Shown here piece after piece: positions 10,593-21,082 of a stretch of DNA of 64,000 nucleotides. A model generated the notes under the pieces. That model ran no database searches. It was given only the letters and a program-made list of their open reading frames with translations, and was not told where the DNA came from. The DNA lies in assembly GCA_902702965.1 (NCBI GenBank), contig CACRXP010000679.1, positions 126,500 to 190,499 on the forward strand, read 5' to 3'. The position numbers and the translations under genes were made by a program. How positions within the stretch are numbered: position 1 is the stretch's first letter; each line of letters opens with the position of its first letter. This DNA is from Spirometra erinaceieuropaei. Its lineage: Eukaryota > Platyhelminthes > Cestoda > Diphyllobothriidea > Diphyllobothriidae.

Positions 10593-10915
10593 TCCCGATC
10601 GAAAACCGACAAGGCAACGGGCTCGTGGCCCGGTGGGTAGAGGCGTGGACTTCTAAACCAACAGGTCGCGAGTTCGAGGCTCGGGTGTTCCACACTTCGG
10701 GCTTGGGTATGGCTGGCTTACGACGGCTAATAAGCCAAAAATGGCCATTCCAGATTCCCTTGTCTTTGTCGGCAATACCATTCTGTCTATATCATGCGCC
10801 GATGTGCGACTGCTTGTTAGGCTCGAAAGGGAGCGCGTAAAGCACAACGGAACGAGTGAGTATCATAGGAACGATCGGTGAGCACCTCCTTACCATATCT
10901 ATGTATATATACAGA
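10593..10915 (+). mobile_element. tRNA-Arg/hammerhead element, full unit (second of a tandem pair)
   Basis: The order is CCCGATCGAAAACCGAC, a tRNA-Arg-like head (about 10619-10690, with B-box-like GAGTTCGAGGCT), a hammerhead motif (10711-10755), TTTGTCGGCAATACC, GTTAGGCTCGAAAGG, GATCGGTGAGC and a TATGTATATATA tail. The unit length fits a SINE or retrozyme monomer. There is no protein. Confidence 0.8.
10711..10755 (+). ncRNA. degenerate hammerhead motif in the tRNA-Arg element
   Basis: It has the same layout as the intact copy at 36344-36388, but the core reads CTTACGA instead of CTGACGA and GAAA has become AAAA, so it should be inactive. Stem I GGCTGG with CCAGAT is weakened. Confidence 0.6.
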
Positions 10916-12571
10916 AGAGAATGTTACGAAGGACATTCTGGCTTGCTGATGATCGTCAGTTAGCCACTATTATTTAGCTTCTTCGCTACGCTCATGCAGA
11001 AGCCTTTTTTCGGTCGGAATACTCGTGTAACCGATGAGCGCACTACCCGTAGCTCAGGGTTTGCGGAATTGGGAGTTCTTTGTTCGAGCTCTTTCAGTCA
11101 CACTCGCCTACTGATTTTACAACTTCTAATTTCTGTTATTTTTCAGACGCCCCAACAACCGTTCTTCTGTCATAATCATGCGAGTTACCTAAGATGGGAT
11201 TCGGGTCCTCCTATTTTCCCTGAAAACATTTTGGGCTGAGAACTGGCGGATGAATAATAACAACTGTCCAAAAGCGTGGACGAAAAATCAATAGACCCAA
11301 TCCTTCAGCACGCAAGAAACACAACAAGATCAATACGCATTATGCGACCGTCTGTCATTACTGTGACTGTCTGTGACTATTCAAAACTAGAACTCTGGAA
11401 TGAGGCATAGCTCCACATTCTGTTCTGCATGCACATCAGGTTTTAAACTTTACGCGTGCAAGCTGGGCCGGAATTCAGTACTCGATTGTTCGAGGGCACG
11501 GGCCAGCACACGGTTAGTACTTTTTTTCTTAAATCTCAAGTACATCAGTCCTAGAGCTGGGTTATAATGAACCAAAAACGGCAACTAATTCCGCCCCCCC
11601 CGTCTCAAGATCGGTGAGCTCCACTTCGCATCACATAAAAATGCCTCGGTTAAAAAACACGGAAATTTACGAGCTCGCTGGAGTCTGACGACCAGCCTCG
11701 TTTGTGCCGACAACAGACGGTTGCGCCGCTGCCTTTTCCAGTCGGTTAGTTCTTGCAACTACCTGGGAAACGCCTGTCGGGGGGGGAGCGAAAGCCTTCC
11801 GTGTGAAGAAGCTGGTTGATATAAATCATATTTGTGATTTTATGACCCGTTTACCACATTAGGTGCGCCTGGATGTAGCACAGAAATCACCAGAACATAG
11901 GGCGGACGAATAAAGCTACCCTACCGTCTAGCGCATGCGTTACAGTCTGCAAAAACTTGGTTGCATGCAACGGTCACATGTCTTTTCTGTGGCATGCACT
12001 GGAACTGGTAATCGCGCAAGTGGAACACAGTCAGGCAACCAAAATCCGATCAACCCCTGGAAACAGCGATTAATTTGCCTGAACTTTCGGATCGACTCTC
12101 TGGTCAACATTCAGAGGCCATGAAAAAATCGGCTTTACAAGCGATTTGGAATGTTAATTAGCCAACCTGTGCCCCATACTGCAGGCCACGAGAGAAGTGC
12201 GCTGGATAAACACGGGGACGAAATCATGGCAATGCAGCGGGTGTTGGGCTGCGTTGACAAATGCCACGCATCCAGGGGCGCGGTTGCACGCCTAGGCTCA
12301 CGCACGCGCCGCGCCAGTCACCTGTAACCAATACCCGCACCAGGCGGCTGGCCGGCTCAGAGGATGGACTAGTGCCTCGAAGAGAGAGTAAGAGGCCGAC
12401 TTTGGGAACCCCGCCCCCGCAGTGTTCAGCGCATATTCCTCACCATGCACAATCTGACGTGCTAAAAGTCGGCTTTAAATGTTGCCAACTGACGGGATAC
12501 GTCGGTCCTCCGTTCAGGGCGGAGAGACAGTCTGAAATGGTCCCGTCTTAGTATGGTCTGCATGGTACTCA
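10916..12571. other. no gene seen
   Basis: About 1.65 kb with short frames only. Scattered G and C runs (11597, 11780). No splice-bounded exon recognised. Confidence 0.4.
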
Positions 12572-13145
12572 CATTCAGTTAGGATCAGACACGTTCCCCC
12601 TTTCTTGTTTTGCGTGATAAACGTGGTCTACTGATTGTGGGCCGGGAATGTGTGTGGTGCGTGTAGACGCTGGTCTTGACGTCGGGATCTGGCGTTGGGG
12701 TACGACTTAGTGCGATAGATGCAAAGTAAGTCCACCACGACCGCAAACCAACGCGCGCGCAAGTCACCGTCCCTGCGCCCAGCATGCGCGCGGGGTACAC
12801 TGCTGACACCATCCTTTGCGACGCTCTATGATACCCCCATTCATTAAGGATCAGACATGTCCCCCTTTTTTTGCGCGAGAAACATGGTCTACCGAATGTG
12901 GACTGGGCGCGTGTGAGGTATGCGTAGACGGACGGCTTGGTCTTGTCAGCCAATGCGCCCGATCCCGTTCCTGGTCTCCTTGACGCTAGCCTTAACGTCG
13001 GACTCGGGCGTGTGGGGGAAGAGTAAGTGCGATAGATGCACAGCAAGTCTACCATGACAGCACACTAACCCGCGCGCGCAAGTCCCCGTTCCTGCGCCCA
13101 CCATGCGCGCGGGGTGCACTGTTGACACCATCCTTTGCGACGCTC
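12572..13145 (+). repeat. diverged tandem duplication (about 267 + 306 bp)
   Basis: Copy 1 (12572-12838) and copy 2 (12839-13145) both open with AGGATCAGACA, share GTCCCCCTTT, GTGCGATAGATGCA, a CGCGCGCGCAAGTC block and a CATGCGCGCGGGGT block, and end GACACCATCCTTTGCGACGC. Copy 2 has an extra segment of about 40 bases near 12940-12985. The inner part (GATAGATGC..., GCGCAAGTCACCG) is related to R2. Confidence 0.8.
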
Positions 13146-13790
13146 GAACTGTCCTGTTGAATAAGCCAATCAACCCGATCCCGTGTATTTGCGGCTAACA
13201 GTATAGATTCTTGCGAAAGTCGCCAGACTGAACGACAACTGGGGTCTAGCTTGCACGAGTACAAAAAGGCAGTTCGACTGGACAAGCAATATCGTCTAGG
13301 ACAGTCACTTTCTGGAGATGCATTGCTTCTTATGGATAAACAGATGCGTGTGAAGGCTTTAGTTGCGTGGACTACTTTCCTAGACAGTCATGTAAATATT
13401 GACATACGCAGCCAATTTTTTACAGGCTTGCGTCTTCCTAAGCACGTGCAACCTCGTAGCACCCAAACGTCTACATTTTTTCTGACGGGTCGGATAGGGT
13501 GATACGAGCTGTCCAAGGTTGTTTTCACGATATTTGGACAAATTCAGTCCAAATATCAGGAGAAAAATATCAGCTGTTTGTCATAAAAAGCAGCAGTGAC
13601 TTGAGATGAGACCGATGCGCTCCACCACGCCTGTACAGTACCCGGTTCTATCAAGTTTCTTATTGAATAGCTGGGCAAGTTGCGGCTTTTTAATTACCTC
13701 ATAGCGGAATAGCCAACAGACAGCCAGTATTGTATGCATACGTAGCACGATATACCGTACTTGACGGCTCATGTGCTAGCTGAAAGTCCA
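13146..13790. other. no gene seen; short inverted repeat
   Basis: CGATATTTGGACAAATTC at 13528 is followed by AGTCCAAATATCAGG, a small hairpin. Nothing else is recognised. Confidence 0.4.
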
Positions 13791-13794
13791 GACA

Positions 13795-13886
13795 GCTGTT
13801 CCGTCGATAGTCAGCCACTGCAGCTGCGGGAGGTTCAACTCTCAGGGTGTCCAATAGAAGCGAAAAGACGAGTCCCAGGAAGCAGT
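13795..13886 (-). mobile_element. start of the next PLE pseudo-LTR unit
   Basis: On the minus strand CTGCTTCCTGGGACTCGTCT and TTCGCTTCTAT follow the microsatellite that ends the PLE tail. The same block follows PLE tails at 27294 and heads the unit at 26870. This is consistent with head-to-tail PLE copies. Confidence 0.55.
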
Positions 13887-13923
13887 CTTGAAGAAGAAGA
13901 AGAAGAAGAAGAAGAAGAAGAAG
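13887..13923. repeat. (GAA)n / (TTC)n microsatellite
   Basis: About twelve GAA units at the end of the minus-strand PLE tail. PLE 3' ends often carry short simple repeats. Confidence 0.9.
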
Positions 13924-13949
13924 ACACGATCGCCGGGACAAGAGCTTTA

Positions 13950-13998
13950 TTAGCCTGACGTTTCGGATTCCTGCTCGAATCCATCATCAGAGACATAA
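13950..13998 (-). ncRNA. hammerhead ribozyme motif in the PLE tail, core intact
   Basis: On the minus strand: stem I strand TTA-T-GTCT, core CTGATGA (13984-13990 on plus), stem II GGATTC/GAATCC with loop GAGCAG, core GAAAC, GTC, then the other stem I strand AGGCTAA. Stem I gives 7 pairs with one bulge. Stem III is reduced to AC-GU with no loop, as described for PLE hammerheads that act as dimers. Predicted cleavage is between plus positions 13956 and 13957. An extra U after CTGATGA is the one departure from the textbook core. Confidence 0.7.
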
Positions 13999-14326
13999 GC
14001 AGATAAGGGTGGTTATTGCACATGCGGCTGCAGTATTTATAGGATGCAGTAGCCATGCCACCGCATACCTATGAATGTCCATGGCTCCCTCCCCTTCATC
14101 AGGGATCGTTGCACGTGGCGTGATGGCCGAGATTCGCGTCGTTGATTCCTGCAATTTCATCACGTGCGTTGGATGTTGGTGTGATGATTGCTCGACCATC
14201 TGACGCACCGACCCCGGTGTTGGGAAGAGTGTTCACCTCTGCGCTCCCCGCGTAGCCAATTACTCCGCCTAGGCGAAGTCTCAGAACGCTGTATTGAATG
14301 GGAAGATCATTGCACTTGTTAATAGA

Positions 14327-14611
14327 CTAGGGGCCAGTGAACCATGACTCAAGCAGCTCCCGGCTCACGCGGTTGTCACCTCTTGCGAGAATTTCGGCCT
14401 CGTCAAATTTGAATGTGTGGCCGGAACCCGTCGAATGAGCCGCAACTTGAGAGCTGGCGTCATTTCTCCGCACCGCTGCAGCGTGTTCGGCCATTCGCGT
14501 TCGGAGCTGTCTTCTGGTTTTTCCGACGTAGTTGTTTTGTCCGCAACTGCACCAGATCCGATAAACGACTCCAGACGTTTCTGGCCTTGTCAGTGGGTCT
14601 TTTGGTTTCAT
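14327..14611 (-). CDS. Penelope-like element GIY-YIG endonuclease domain, fragment
   Basis: This 94-residue frame holds a GIY-YIG fold in order: GVVYRI (GIY), NNYVGKT (YIG), the conserved Arg in RTRMAEH, an AHSTGSGHTFKF block and the catalytic-type Glu in SRELLESWFTGP. PLE proteins carry this nuclease at the C-terminus behind a reverse transcriptase and use it to nick target DNA. No reverse transcriptase is seen upstream, so this is a 5'-truncated copy. An ATG is present, but in the family the domain continues upstream, so it is not a true start. A TAG after WFTGP interrupts a frame that otherwise continues with family-like sequence, which suggests a nonsense mutation of a dead copy. Confidence 0.85.
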   Translation of the reverse strand: MKPKDPLTRPETSGVVYRIWCSCGQNNYVGKTRRQLRTRMAEHAAAVRRNDASSQVAAHSTGSGHTFKFDEAEILARGDNRVSRELLESWFTGP

Positions 14612-15354
14612 CTCAGGGTGTCCCCCAGTGTTACCTGTATGCTTTCTGGTAGATTCTGCGGTTTTGAAATTGCGGCTTTTAATTTCTTCAGAAATCAGCC
14701 GCTACATTTGAGTGCGATTTCAGAACTGAATGTACAGGGGGAACGCCGGAAGACCCACTGATGAGCCCAACCCCTTGCAACTGTCATGCAATAGTAGGAC
14801 ATCGTCTGGGTTTTTAGCTAGTACTTGCGCTCTCAAGTATGGCATCTCATGCAAACACAGTCTACCCAATCTACACAGCTGCATACTCCTTTGAAGCCGT
14901 AAGATGACCTTCGGCGTGTTGGTCGCTTGATGTCGTTTGAGAGATTCACGTATGAAATGCGCAGTATCCACATAGCATCCACATGGGCATCCGACTACCA
15001 AGGCAGATTATCAGTTTGACATGCTTCTCCGGCAAGCACTGGTCATGCATTTCCAATCCTCCGATACCTGTCGCCTGCTCTATCACTTGTAATATCGCAA
15101 GTGGGCGGAAACCTCCATTTCTGGACGAGGCCACTGCCATCATTTCGCCTTGCTAAAATGCCAAACTACTTGAATCTATGGCTAGACGATAATAGATGCG
15201 CGTTAACAAGGGGGTGACATTTCAACCATTATACAGATTCGCACAGACTCGCGACCGTAGCAACTTGCCATCGAATCAGGTCCCCTGAAAGAGACAGTGG
15301 CTCAACTTGTGTGCAGTGCAGTGCAAGAGTTATCTCTACAATAATGTGCAAACC
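14612..15354. other. no gene seen
   Basis: Frames of 65-114 codons occur on both strands without splice support or recognisable domains. Confidence 0.35.
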
Positions 15355-15720
15355 GACGTGATAATCATGCAAATTGAAGATCTGGAATTCAGTAGTTGGG
15401 GATTAATCATAAATCCCAAAGGACAAACGTGCAAAATCTCCTCCGCCTGCATCGCTAAAGGTTTCAGTATATCAAAATCGAATTTGGCTTTTATAGATAC
15501 CTTCTCTATGTTGTTATATGATGTCACTTCATTTCTGGCCCGGACGGATGATGATAGTTTATCGTACTTTCTTTACAGAATAAATTTCACCCCTACTCAG
15601 ACAGCATTTTTGCGTAACCTGAGCTCCAAACTCGAACTTCTCGACCATTAAGTTTTAGTTAGAACATTTGACCCTTAACCTGCGAATTAAAGGTGTTTGC
15701 GGTTGTTGCTTAAATCGCCC
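15355..15720. repeat. direct duplication, copy 1
   Basis: Shares GTGATAATCATGC, AGATCTGGAATTCA, CAAAATCTCCTCC and later TTTTGCGTAACCTG with copy 2 at 16317-16915. On the minus strand both copies encode a related peptide (AEEILHVCPLGFM here, EEILYVWPLGFM in copy 2), so the source may once have been coding. Not recognised. Confidence 0.65.
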
Positions 15721-16316
15721 GCGTTTTTGCGTTATTCCTGAACTGCTTGCCGCCAAATCACTGTCCTCGAGGACTGTCGATAGGACTCCAGGGCAAAAAG
15801 AAACTAGTATTTTTCTTTATACGACCAGCTCAATTGAAAGGCACTTCAGTATGAAGTAAATACAGGCTTTTAGCTGGTATCTATGCTGTCAATTATGACA
15901 TATCTGCGCAAGTTGTTTGTCTGAGGCCTTTTTTTCGAGCGCAACCAGAATTGTGACGCAGCGTAGACATGCAATGGGCCATTAGTAGGAAATGTCATCG
16001 CTATCAGGACCATTATGTGGGCATCTGGCCGAAAAAAAATAATTCATGTCCACGCTACGTGGCTGTCGACTAAAAAACTACTGAGTATAGGTAAACAGTG
16101 AGAATGAAAATGGTCTAAAAGCGTGAAAAGTGCGAAGAGTCTGTTTGTCCGACAGTTAAGCACATTTGCAGGAGAAGCGCGTCCGCCTCTGTCAGAGAGA
16201 GAGAGAGTAATTCGGCCGATGAGGGCTCTTCTTCGTAAGGTGAAGAAGCATACTTCTAGCTAAGTTTTTCATTTGGTTTGGGCCCATGTACGCACTTGAT
16301 AACTCAACAGTGTTTC

Positions 16317-16915
16317 TGGTGTGATAATCATGCGAATTTAAGATCTGGAATTCAATAGTTTAGGGAGTAGTCATAAATCCTAAAGGCCAAACATACAAAA
16401 TCTCCTCCATCTGAATCGCTGAAGGCTTCAGCATGCCAGAACTGGATTTGGATTTGGTAGATAGGCTTTCCTTATTGTGATCAGAAGTCAATACGTTTCT
16501 GTACCGGACTGATGCTCGAAATTCATCGACGATGGATTTTACGTACTTGCTGTCTGATTTCGAATAGGTACTCCACCAGAACCATAGCAAACATATATTC
16601 CGCTGCAAGGGTAGACTGATTTGGCTCAATGCAATTGGTTGAAAATGCCAAAGAATGTCCTGGCTGCATTAGGTCAGAATTTGTTCTATAAATGCAAGTA
16701 AACCGATTAAGATGTGCAGAAACCGTCATCCTAGTCATCCTCCTATTTTCTACTATTCCGTTTACTTGCATTTACCTTATAGGATGAATTTCGCTCCTAT
16801 TCAAGCGGCAGATTCTTTGACAGTTTTGCGTAACCTGTGATTCACATCGAACTGTTCGACCGCTGTTGAAACAATTGACCTTGAACCTGTTAATTAACCT
16901 CGTCTTCGATTGTCA
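16317..16915. repeat. direct duplication, copy 2
   Basis: Diverged copy of 15355-15720 with an insertion of about 250 bases in the middle (around 16500-16770). It starts about 962 bases downstream of copy 1. A (GA)n run lies between the copies at 16193-16208. Confidence 0.65.
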
Positions 16916-17156
16916 TGTGGCTTACTGACAGCACAACTACACAGTTGATAACTCAGCAATGTTTGTGACAAAAACGAGTGGGGTCAGAGTAGTCATTTCT
17001 GATTAACGTCCCCACGCTTAGCTCGCCACTGCCCAAACCCGGACACGTTTTGAGTTTTGTTCTTGAGCATACTGCTCTGCTCACCTGTGCAGATGCTCAC
17101 CATTAGCCTGCTGCAATCGTGGGCATGGTTTTAACTGATCTAGAAGGCTGTGTTGG

Positions 17157-17293
17157 TGCGCTTAGGCGTGAATTCGGCCGTGCTAGCCACCTGCGCCCTC
17201 TCCCACCTTCGGTCTTCTTGACACCGAGCTCAAGCGGGGAGAAGAGAGAGTGCGGTAGATGCTATGCAGGCCCACAACCACTATAAACTAATC
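17157..17293 (+). repeat. R2 repeat copy, partial
   Basis: GGTCTTCTTGACACCG, GAGAGAGTGCGGTAGATGCT and CACTATAAACTAAT match the other R2 copies. It ends where the F1 element begins at 17296. Confidence 0.7.
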
Positions 17294-17295
17294 TA

Positions 17296-18285
17296 CAGTA
17301 GGTGGGCTAACTCATGAAATGTCAACTTAAATTCCGAAATGCGTTTTCGTTTCGAAAAGCTTAAGAAAGTGGGGTTTTAAAATTAATCATTATGCAGAAT
17401 AATTCTATCACAATGGAGCTACCTCAGGATGCCGGCTTTCGAATGAACTTCCTTCCGTCTGCATGCAAAAACTACACTACGTAAAAAATGACTACCTGTG
17501 TAGCATGAATTTTTCTCATTGATTTTAAATGTCTTTAAAAATTCGATCATATTTCAATGAAAGCATGCATTAAAATATCCATTATTTTGCTAGTAGGGTA
17601 AACAATTACGTCTTCTTCCAATTTCATACTCAAAGGAAGTGTACAATTCGGTTTTTAAAAACATTTCCAATTTTCGAATAAATTTGAACCCGCCCTACCA
17701 TTACACCTGGATTCATGGTTTCCAAACTACAAGTCGTATATTTTCCGCGTGCGAAAAACCACAAATTTCTCTACGGTAATAAAGGGGAACCATATAGGGT
17801 TCATAAGATTTAGCAGTGTATTGATCCATATTGTAAGCATTACAAACAAACTTAATAAATGTAAAGACACGATATTTTGCGAACGGGCATTTTACGGTAT
17901 TAGTAAATCTCATAATTAGAAAATTTTTAAAACCAAAATATGCCCCACATTCGAGTATAAAATTAAAAGAAGACGTACTGTCTACCGAATGAGCGAAAGA
18001 ATGGATAGTTTTATATAATTTTTCCACAAAATATAATTGGACATTTAGAGGCATCGAAAATCAATGAGAAAAAATCATGCTAAGTAAGTGATCATTGTTT
18101 GCAGAGTGTAGTTTTTGAATGCAGCCGAAGGGAAGTTCATTCGAAAGCCGGCATCCTGGGGTAACTGAAGCATTATAGAATTATGTTGCAGGCTGACTAG
18201 TTTAACAACCCTACTTAATTAATCTTTTCGAAACGAAAACGCATTTCGGAATTTCGTTTGACATTTCATGAGTACGTACAATCCG
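17296..18285. mobile_element. F1 foldback MITE, nearly full length
   Basis: It starts TA|CAGTAGGTGGGCTAACTC. The right arm returns through AAACGAAAACGCATTTCGGA and ACATTTCATGAG, but the last 15 bases are mutated, so the right TA cannot be confirmed. The arms are similar over about 370 bases. The centre carries TATTTTCCGCG and TTTACGGTATTA blocks seen in other F1 copies. Confidence 0.8.
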
Positions 18286-19774
18286 CCGTGTCTGCCCTCA
18301 CTTTGCTGCGGAACCCACGGTGGACATCGTTAGATATGACGGTCGAACTATTTACTTATAAAAAATCGAAAACTTGGCCATTTGCTTCCTCATCTATTTG
18401 TCCGTGGCATCTTGCACACATCTCATCCGTTTCTACTGATAATATGCAAAGTGACGGGACAACCTTGGCGCCGTCTCCACGTTAAAAAACGTCTGCACTA
18501 CCGCGCTACTTTATTGTATTGAAATTATGTGAAATTACTGAAAATATACCTAGCACAGAAACCCTACGAGGGCCCAGCCATAAACTTCTAAGAATAGGCC
18601 ACCGATTCTGTCAGTTAGGACGCTCTGTTTACGGTGGTAGGCCAGCACCAACTCGCATACACTGGCTGGCATTTCCCCCAAATTCAGATCGCGTCGGCAG
18701 TCAGAAAGTGCAAACTGTGTGTGGGAACAAACAAGGGTGGGTTCTCGATCAGTTCCCTGCTTCCGAGGTTTCTGAAAGATCTCTAGACAGAAGTCAGTTC
18801 ACGAAGACCAAGAAGGGCTGGCTTCTTCTCCCACTCCCTCCTCCCTCCACCACCTCCTCCTCCTCAACCTCATTCCCCTGATGGCTCAAAACAGCAAGCT
18901 CAAATAGACGATTCAAGAGTTAAGGAACCAAAATTGGAGGCTCTAACATGAGAGCTGAGCACTCCAACCTTGCATGCCTGAGTTATGAGTTTAAACAACA
19001 AGATATCCTAATTCCCAGAGGTGTATTTGTGCAGCAGAGAACCCGGTGAGATGAGCGTTCGCAGGGGGCCGCATTTTGTATATTTCAGAATCTGCGGTTC
19101 GACTGACATCGTAAATAACACTCCTTGCTGCCTCTAGCTCCGATTTCAGTCAAAGGGCAGTTGAAAGAGAAATCACTAACAATCAATAAGGAACTGTTTA
19201 GCAGTAATTCAGGTTCGTTAAGGCTCCCAAGTGACGACCCCTCAAGATCCTAGGTTTCAATGGTGCCCGTTATGAGTGGGACTCTATCAGATGAGCAAAA
19301 ATATTGAGTAAGCGGTGTTTTTGTTAGCCCTCTACAAACAGAGCCAACCGAATGAAGTTAAAGACCTGGTTGTCTGTTCATTGGTGAGCCTAGTAGCTAA
19401 CCAGGACGGTAATGTGCGCGTCCCCAACGTTTGGTGACAGATTTTTGATCGGACGCGTGAGCTAAAAACTGTTCAGCACTACTTACGTCAACTTCGAAAA
19501 TGGCGATGTGGGCTAACCAGTTGGCGTGTCCAACTCTTTTTAATAATATGAGCGATATTACCATATCTTCTAAACGGAAAGATTTTCTTATTGAAACAGG
19601 TAATGGATAATGACAAATCACAAGGTCAGAGAGGGTTTGCTGCAATAGACTATTTGACCACCAATGGCCAGAACGCGTGACATCTGTTGCGCCTCTGAAC
19701 TATCGTAGTCATACCAACCAACTGCGTGCACTAATCCTACTTTTCCGCTCCTTATCCGGCAGAATTGCAAGTTA
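18286..19774. other. about 1.5 kb with no gene seen
   Basis: A CCTCC-rich pyrimidine tract lies at 18828-18868. No splice-bounded exon or recognised repeat. Confidence 0.4.
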
Positions 19775-20764
19775 CAGTAGGTGGGCTAACTCATGAAACG
19801 TCAAAAGAAATTCCGAAATGCCTTTTTGCTTTGAAAAGATTAATTAAGTAGGGTTGTAAAACCAATCATCATGCAGCATAATTCTATAATAATTCAGTTA
19901 TTTCAGGATGCCGACTTTTAAACAAACCTCTTTTCGGCAGCGCTCAAAAACCATACTCCGTAAAAAAATGACTACTTGCGTGGTATGCATTTTTTTATTG
20001 ATTTTCGATGCCCTTAAAGATTCAATTATATCTCATGGAAAGCATGCATAAAAATATTCATCCCTTTGCTCATTCAGTAGAAAATTACGTCTTCTTCCAG
20101 TTTTAGACTCAAAGGAAGGGTATAGTTTGGTTTTAAAAAAGTTTCTAATTGTGAGATTTTATAATACCGTGAAATGGCCCTTTATAAAACGTCATGTCTC
20201 CGTATTTACCAACGTGGCTTGTAAAGTTAACAATGTGGCTCCAATTCGTTGCTCAATTTTATGAACCCCATATGGTCTCCCCTTAATACGGTAGATAAAT
20301 GTATAGTTTTCGTACGCGGAAATTATACGGTTTGTAGTTTGGGAACCCTAAATGCAAGCGTAACGACAGGTTGGGTTCAAAATTATTCGGGAATTGGAAA
20401 CGTTTTAGAAAACGAAATTATACCTTTCCGTCGATTGTCAAATTGAAAGAAGACGTAATTTTCTACTGATTAGCAAAAGAATGGATATTTTGTGCATGTT
20501 TTCCAGTAGATATAATAAAATCTTTAAGGGCATCGAAAATAAGTGAAAAAGTGCATGCTAAGTAAGTAGCCATTTTTACGGAATATGGTTTTCGAAAGCA
20601 GCCGGAAAGAAGTTTGTTCAAAAGCCGGCGTTCTGGGGTAACTGAATTAGTATAGAATTATGCTGCACGATGATTGGTTGTACAACCTTACTTAATTAAT
20701 CTTTTCGATACGAAAACGCATTTCGGAAGTTCTGTTGACATTTCAGGAGTTAGCCCACCTACTG
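19775..20764. mobile_element. F1 foldback MITE, full length (990 bp), opposite orientation
   Basis: Ends are TA|CAGTAGGTGGGCTAACTC and GAGTTAGCCCACCTACTG|TA, with TA at 19773-19774 and 20765-20766. The central block is inverted relative to the copies at 1.5, 17.3, 23.7 and 62 kb, so this copy inserted the other way round. No coding capacity. Confidence 0.92.
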
Positions 20765-20944
20765 TACATACGCCTGACTAAGAGGTTGGTTTTTATTGTT
20801 CAACGCAAGGCCAGCCACTATATCTGAACGCACTCGTTGCGATTCAAGAAAAAAGTTCAGAAACTGGAGGAGTGAGTTCCGTAGCGCGATTGGAGAGCGC
20901 CATTCTTTACTGTTGTATATGCCCGATCGAAAACGACAGGACAG

Positions 20945-21015
20945 CGGGCATGTGGCTCAATGGTTAGGAGCGTCGGACTTCTAGCTAACAGGTCGCGGGA
21001 TCGAGTCCCAGGTGA
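20945..21015 (+). promoter_or_regulatory. tRNA-Arg(TCT)-like head with pol III A and B boxes
   Basis: A box TGGCTCAATGG and B box GGATCGAGTCC are close to consensus. GGACTTCTA between them matches the anticodon-loop region of tRNA-Arg(TCT). The acceptor and anticodon stems do not close, so this is a tRNA-derived promoter and not a working tRNA. Confidence 0.7.
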
Positions 21016-21037
21016 CCAAAACTTTAGGGTTGGGTAT

Positions 21038-21082
21038 GGTTGGCTGACGAAGGCAAATAAGCCAGAAATGACCATTCCAATC
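21038..21082 (+). ncRNA. hammerhead motif in the tRNA-Arg element, core intact
   Basis: Stem I GGTTGG/CCAATC (6 pairs), core CTGACGA (21044-21050), stem II with GGC/GCC, GAAA (21065-21068), stem III ATG/CAT, cleavage expected after T 21076. Compared with the copy at 36344, stem I carries a paired change (C-G to U-A), which keeps the stem. Confidence 0.65.

Larger units (their letters stand above)
13887..14326 (-). mobile_element. PLE 3' region (post-endonuclease tail)
   Basis: Downstream of the GIY-YIG frame on the minus strand. After an in-frame TAG the same frame continues with a PLE-like C-terminal stretch (SINKCNDLPIQYSVLRLRLGG). This is followed by a non-coding tail with CATAGGTATGCGGTGGCATG, a hammerhead motif (13950-13998), AATAAAG and the TTC repeat. 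The tail is shared with the copies at 26622-26855 and 27110-27294. Confidence 0.8.

Noticed and set aside
12585..13055. 156-codon minus frame
   Set aside because: Spans the tandem duplication; the two copies are not read in the same frame.
13887..13923. Poly-glutamate or poly-serine coding repeat
   Set aside because: The GAA/TTC run is the simple-repeat tail of a PLE; frames through it are incidental.
20945..21015. Working tRNA-Arg gene
   Set aside because: A and B boxes are good but the cloverleaf stems do not close, and the sequence continues into a repeated element.
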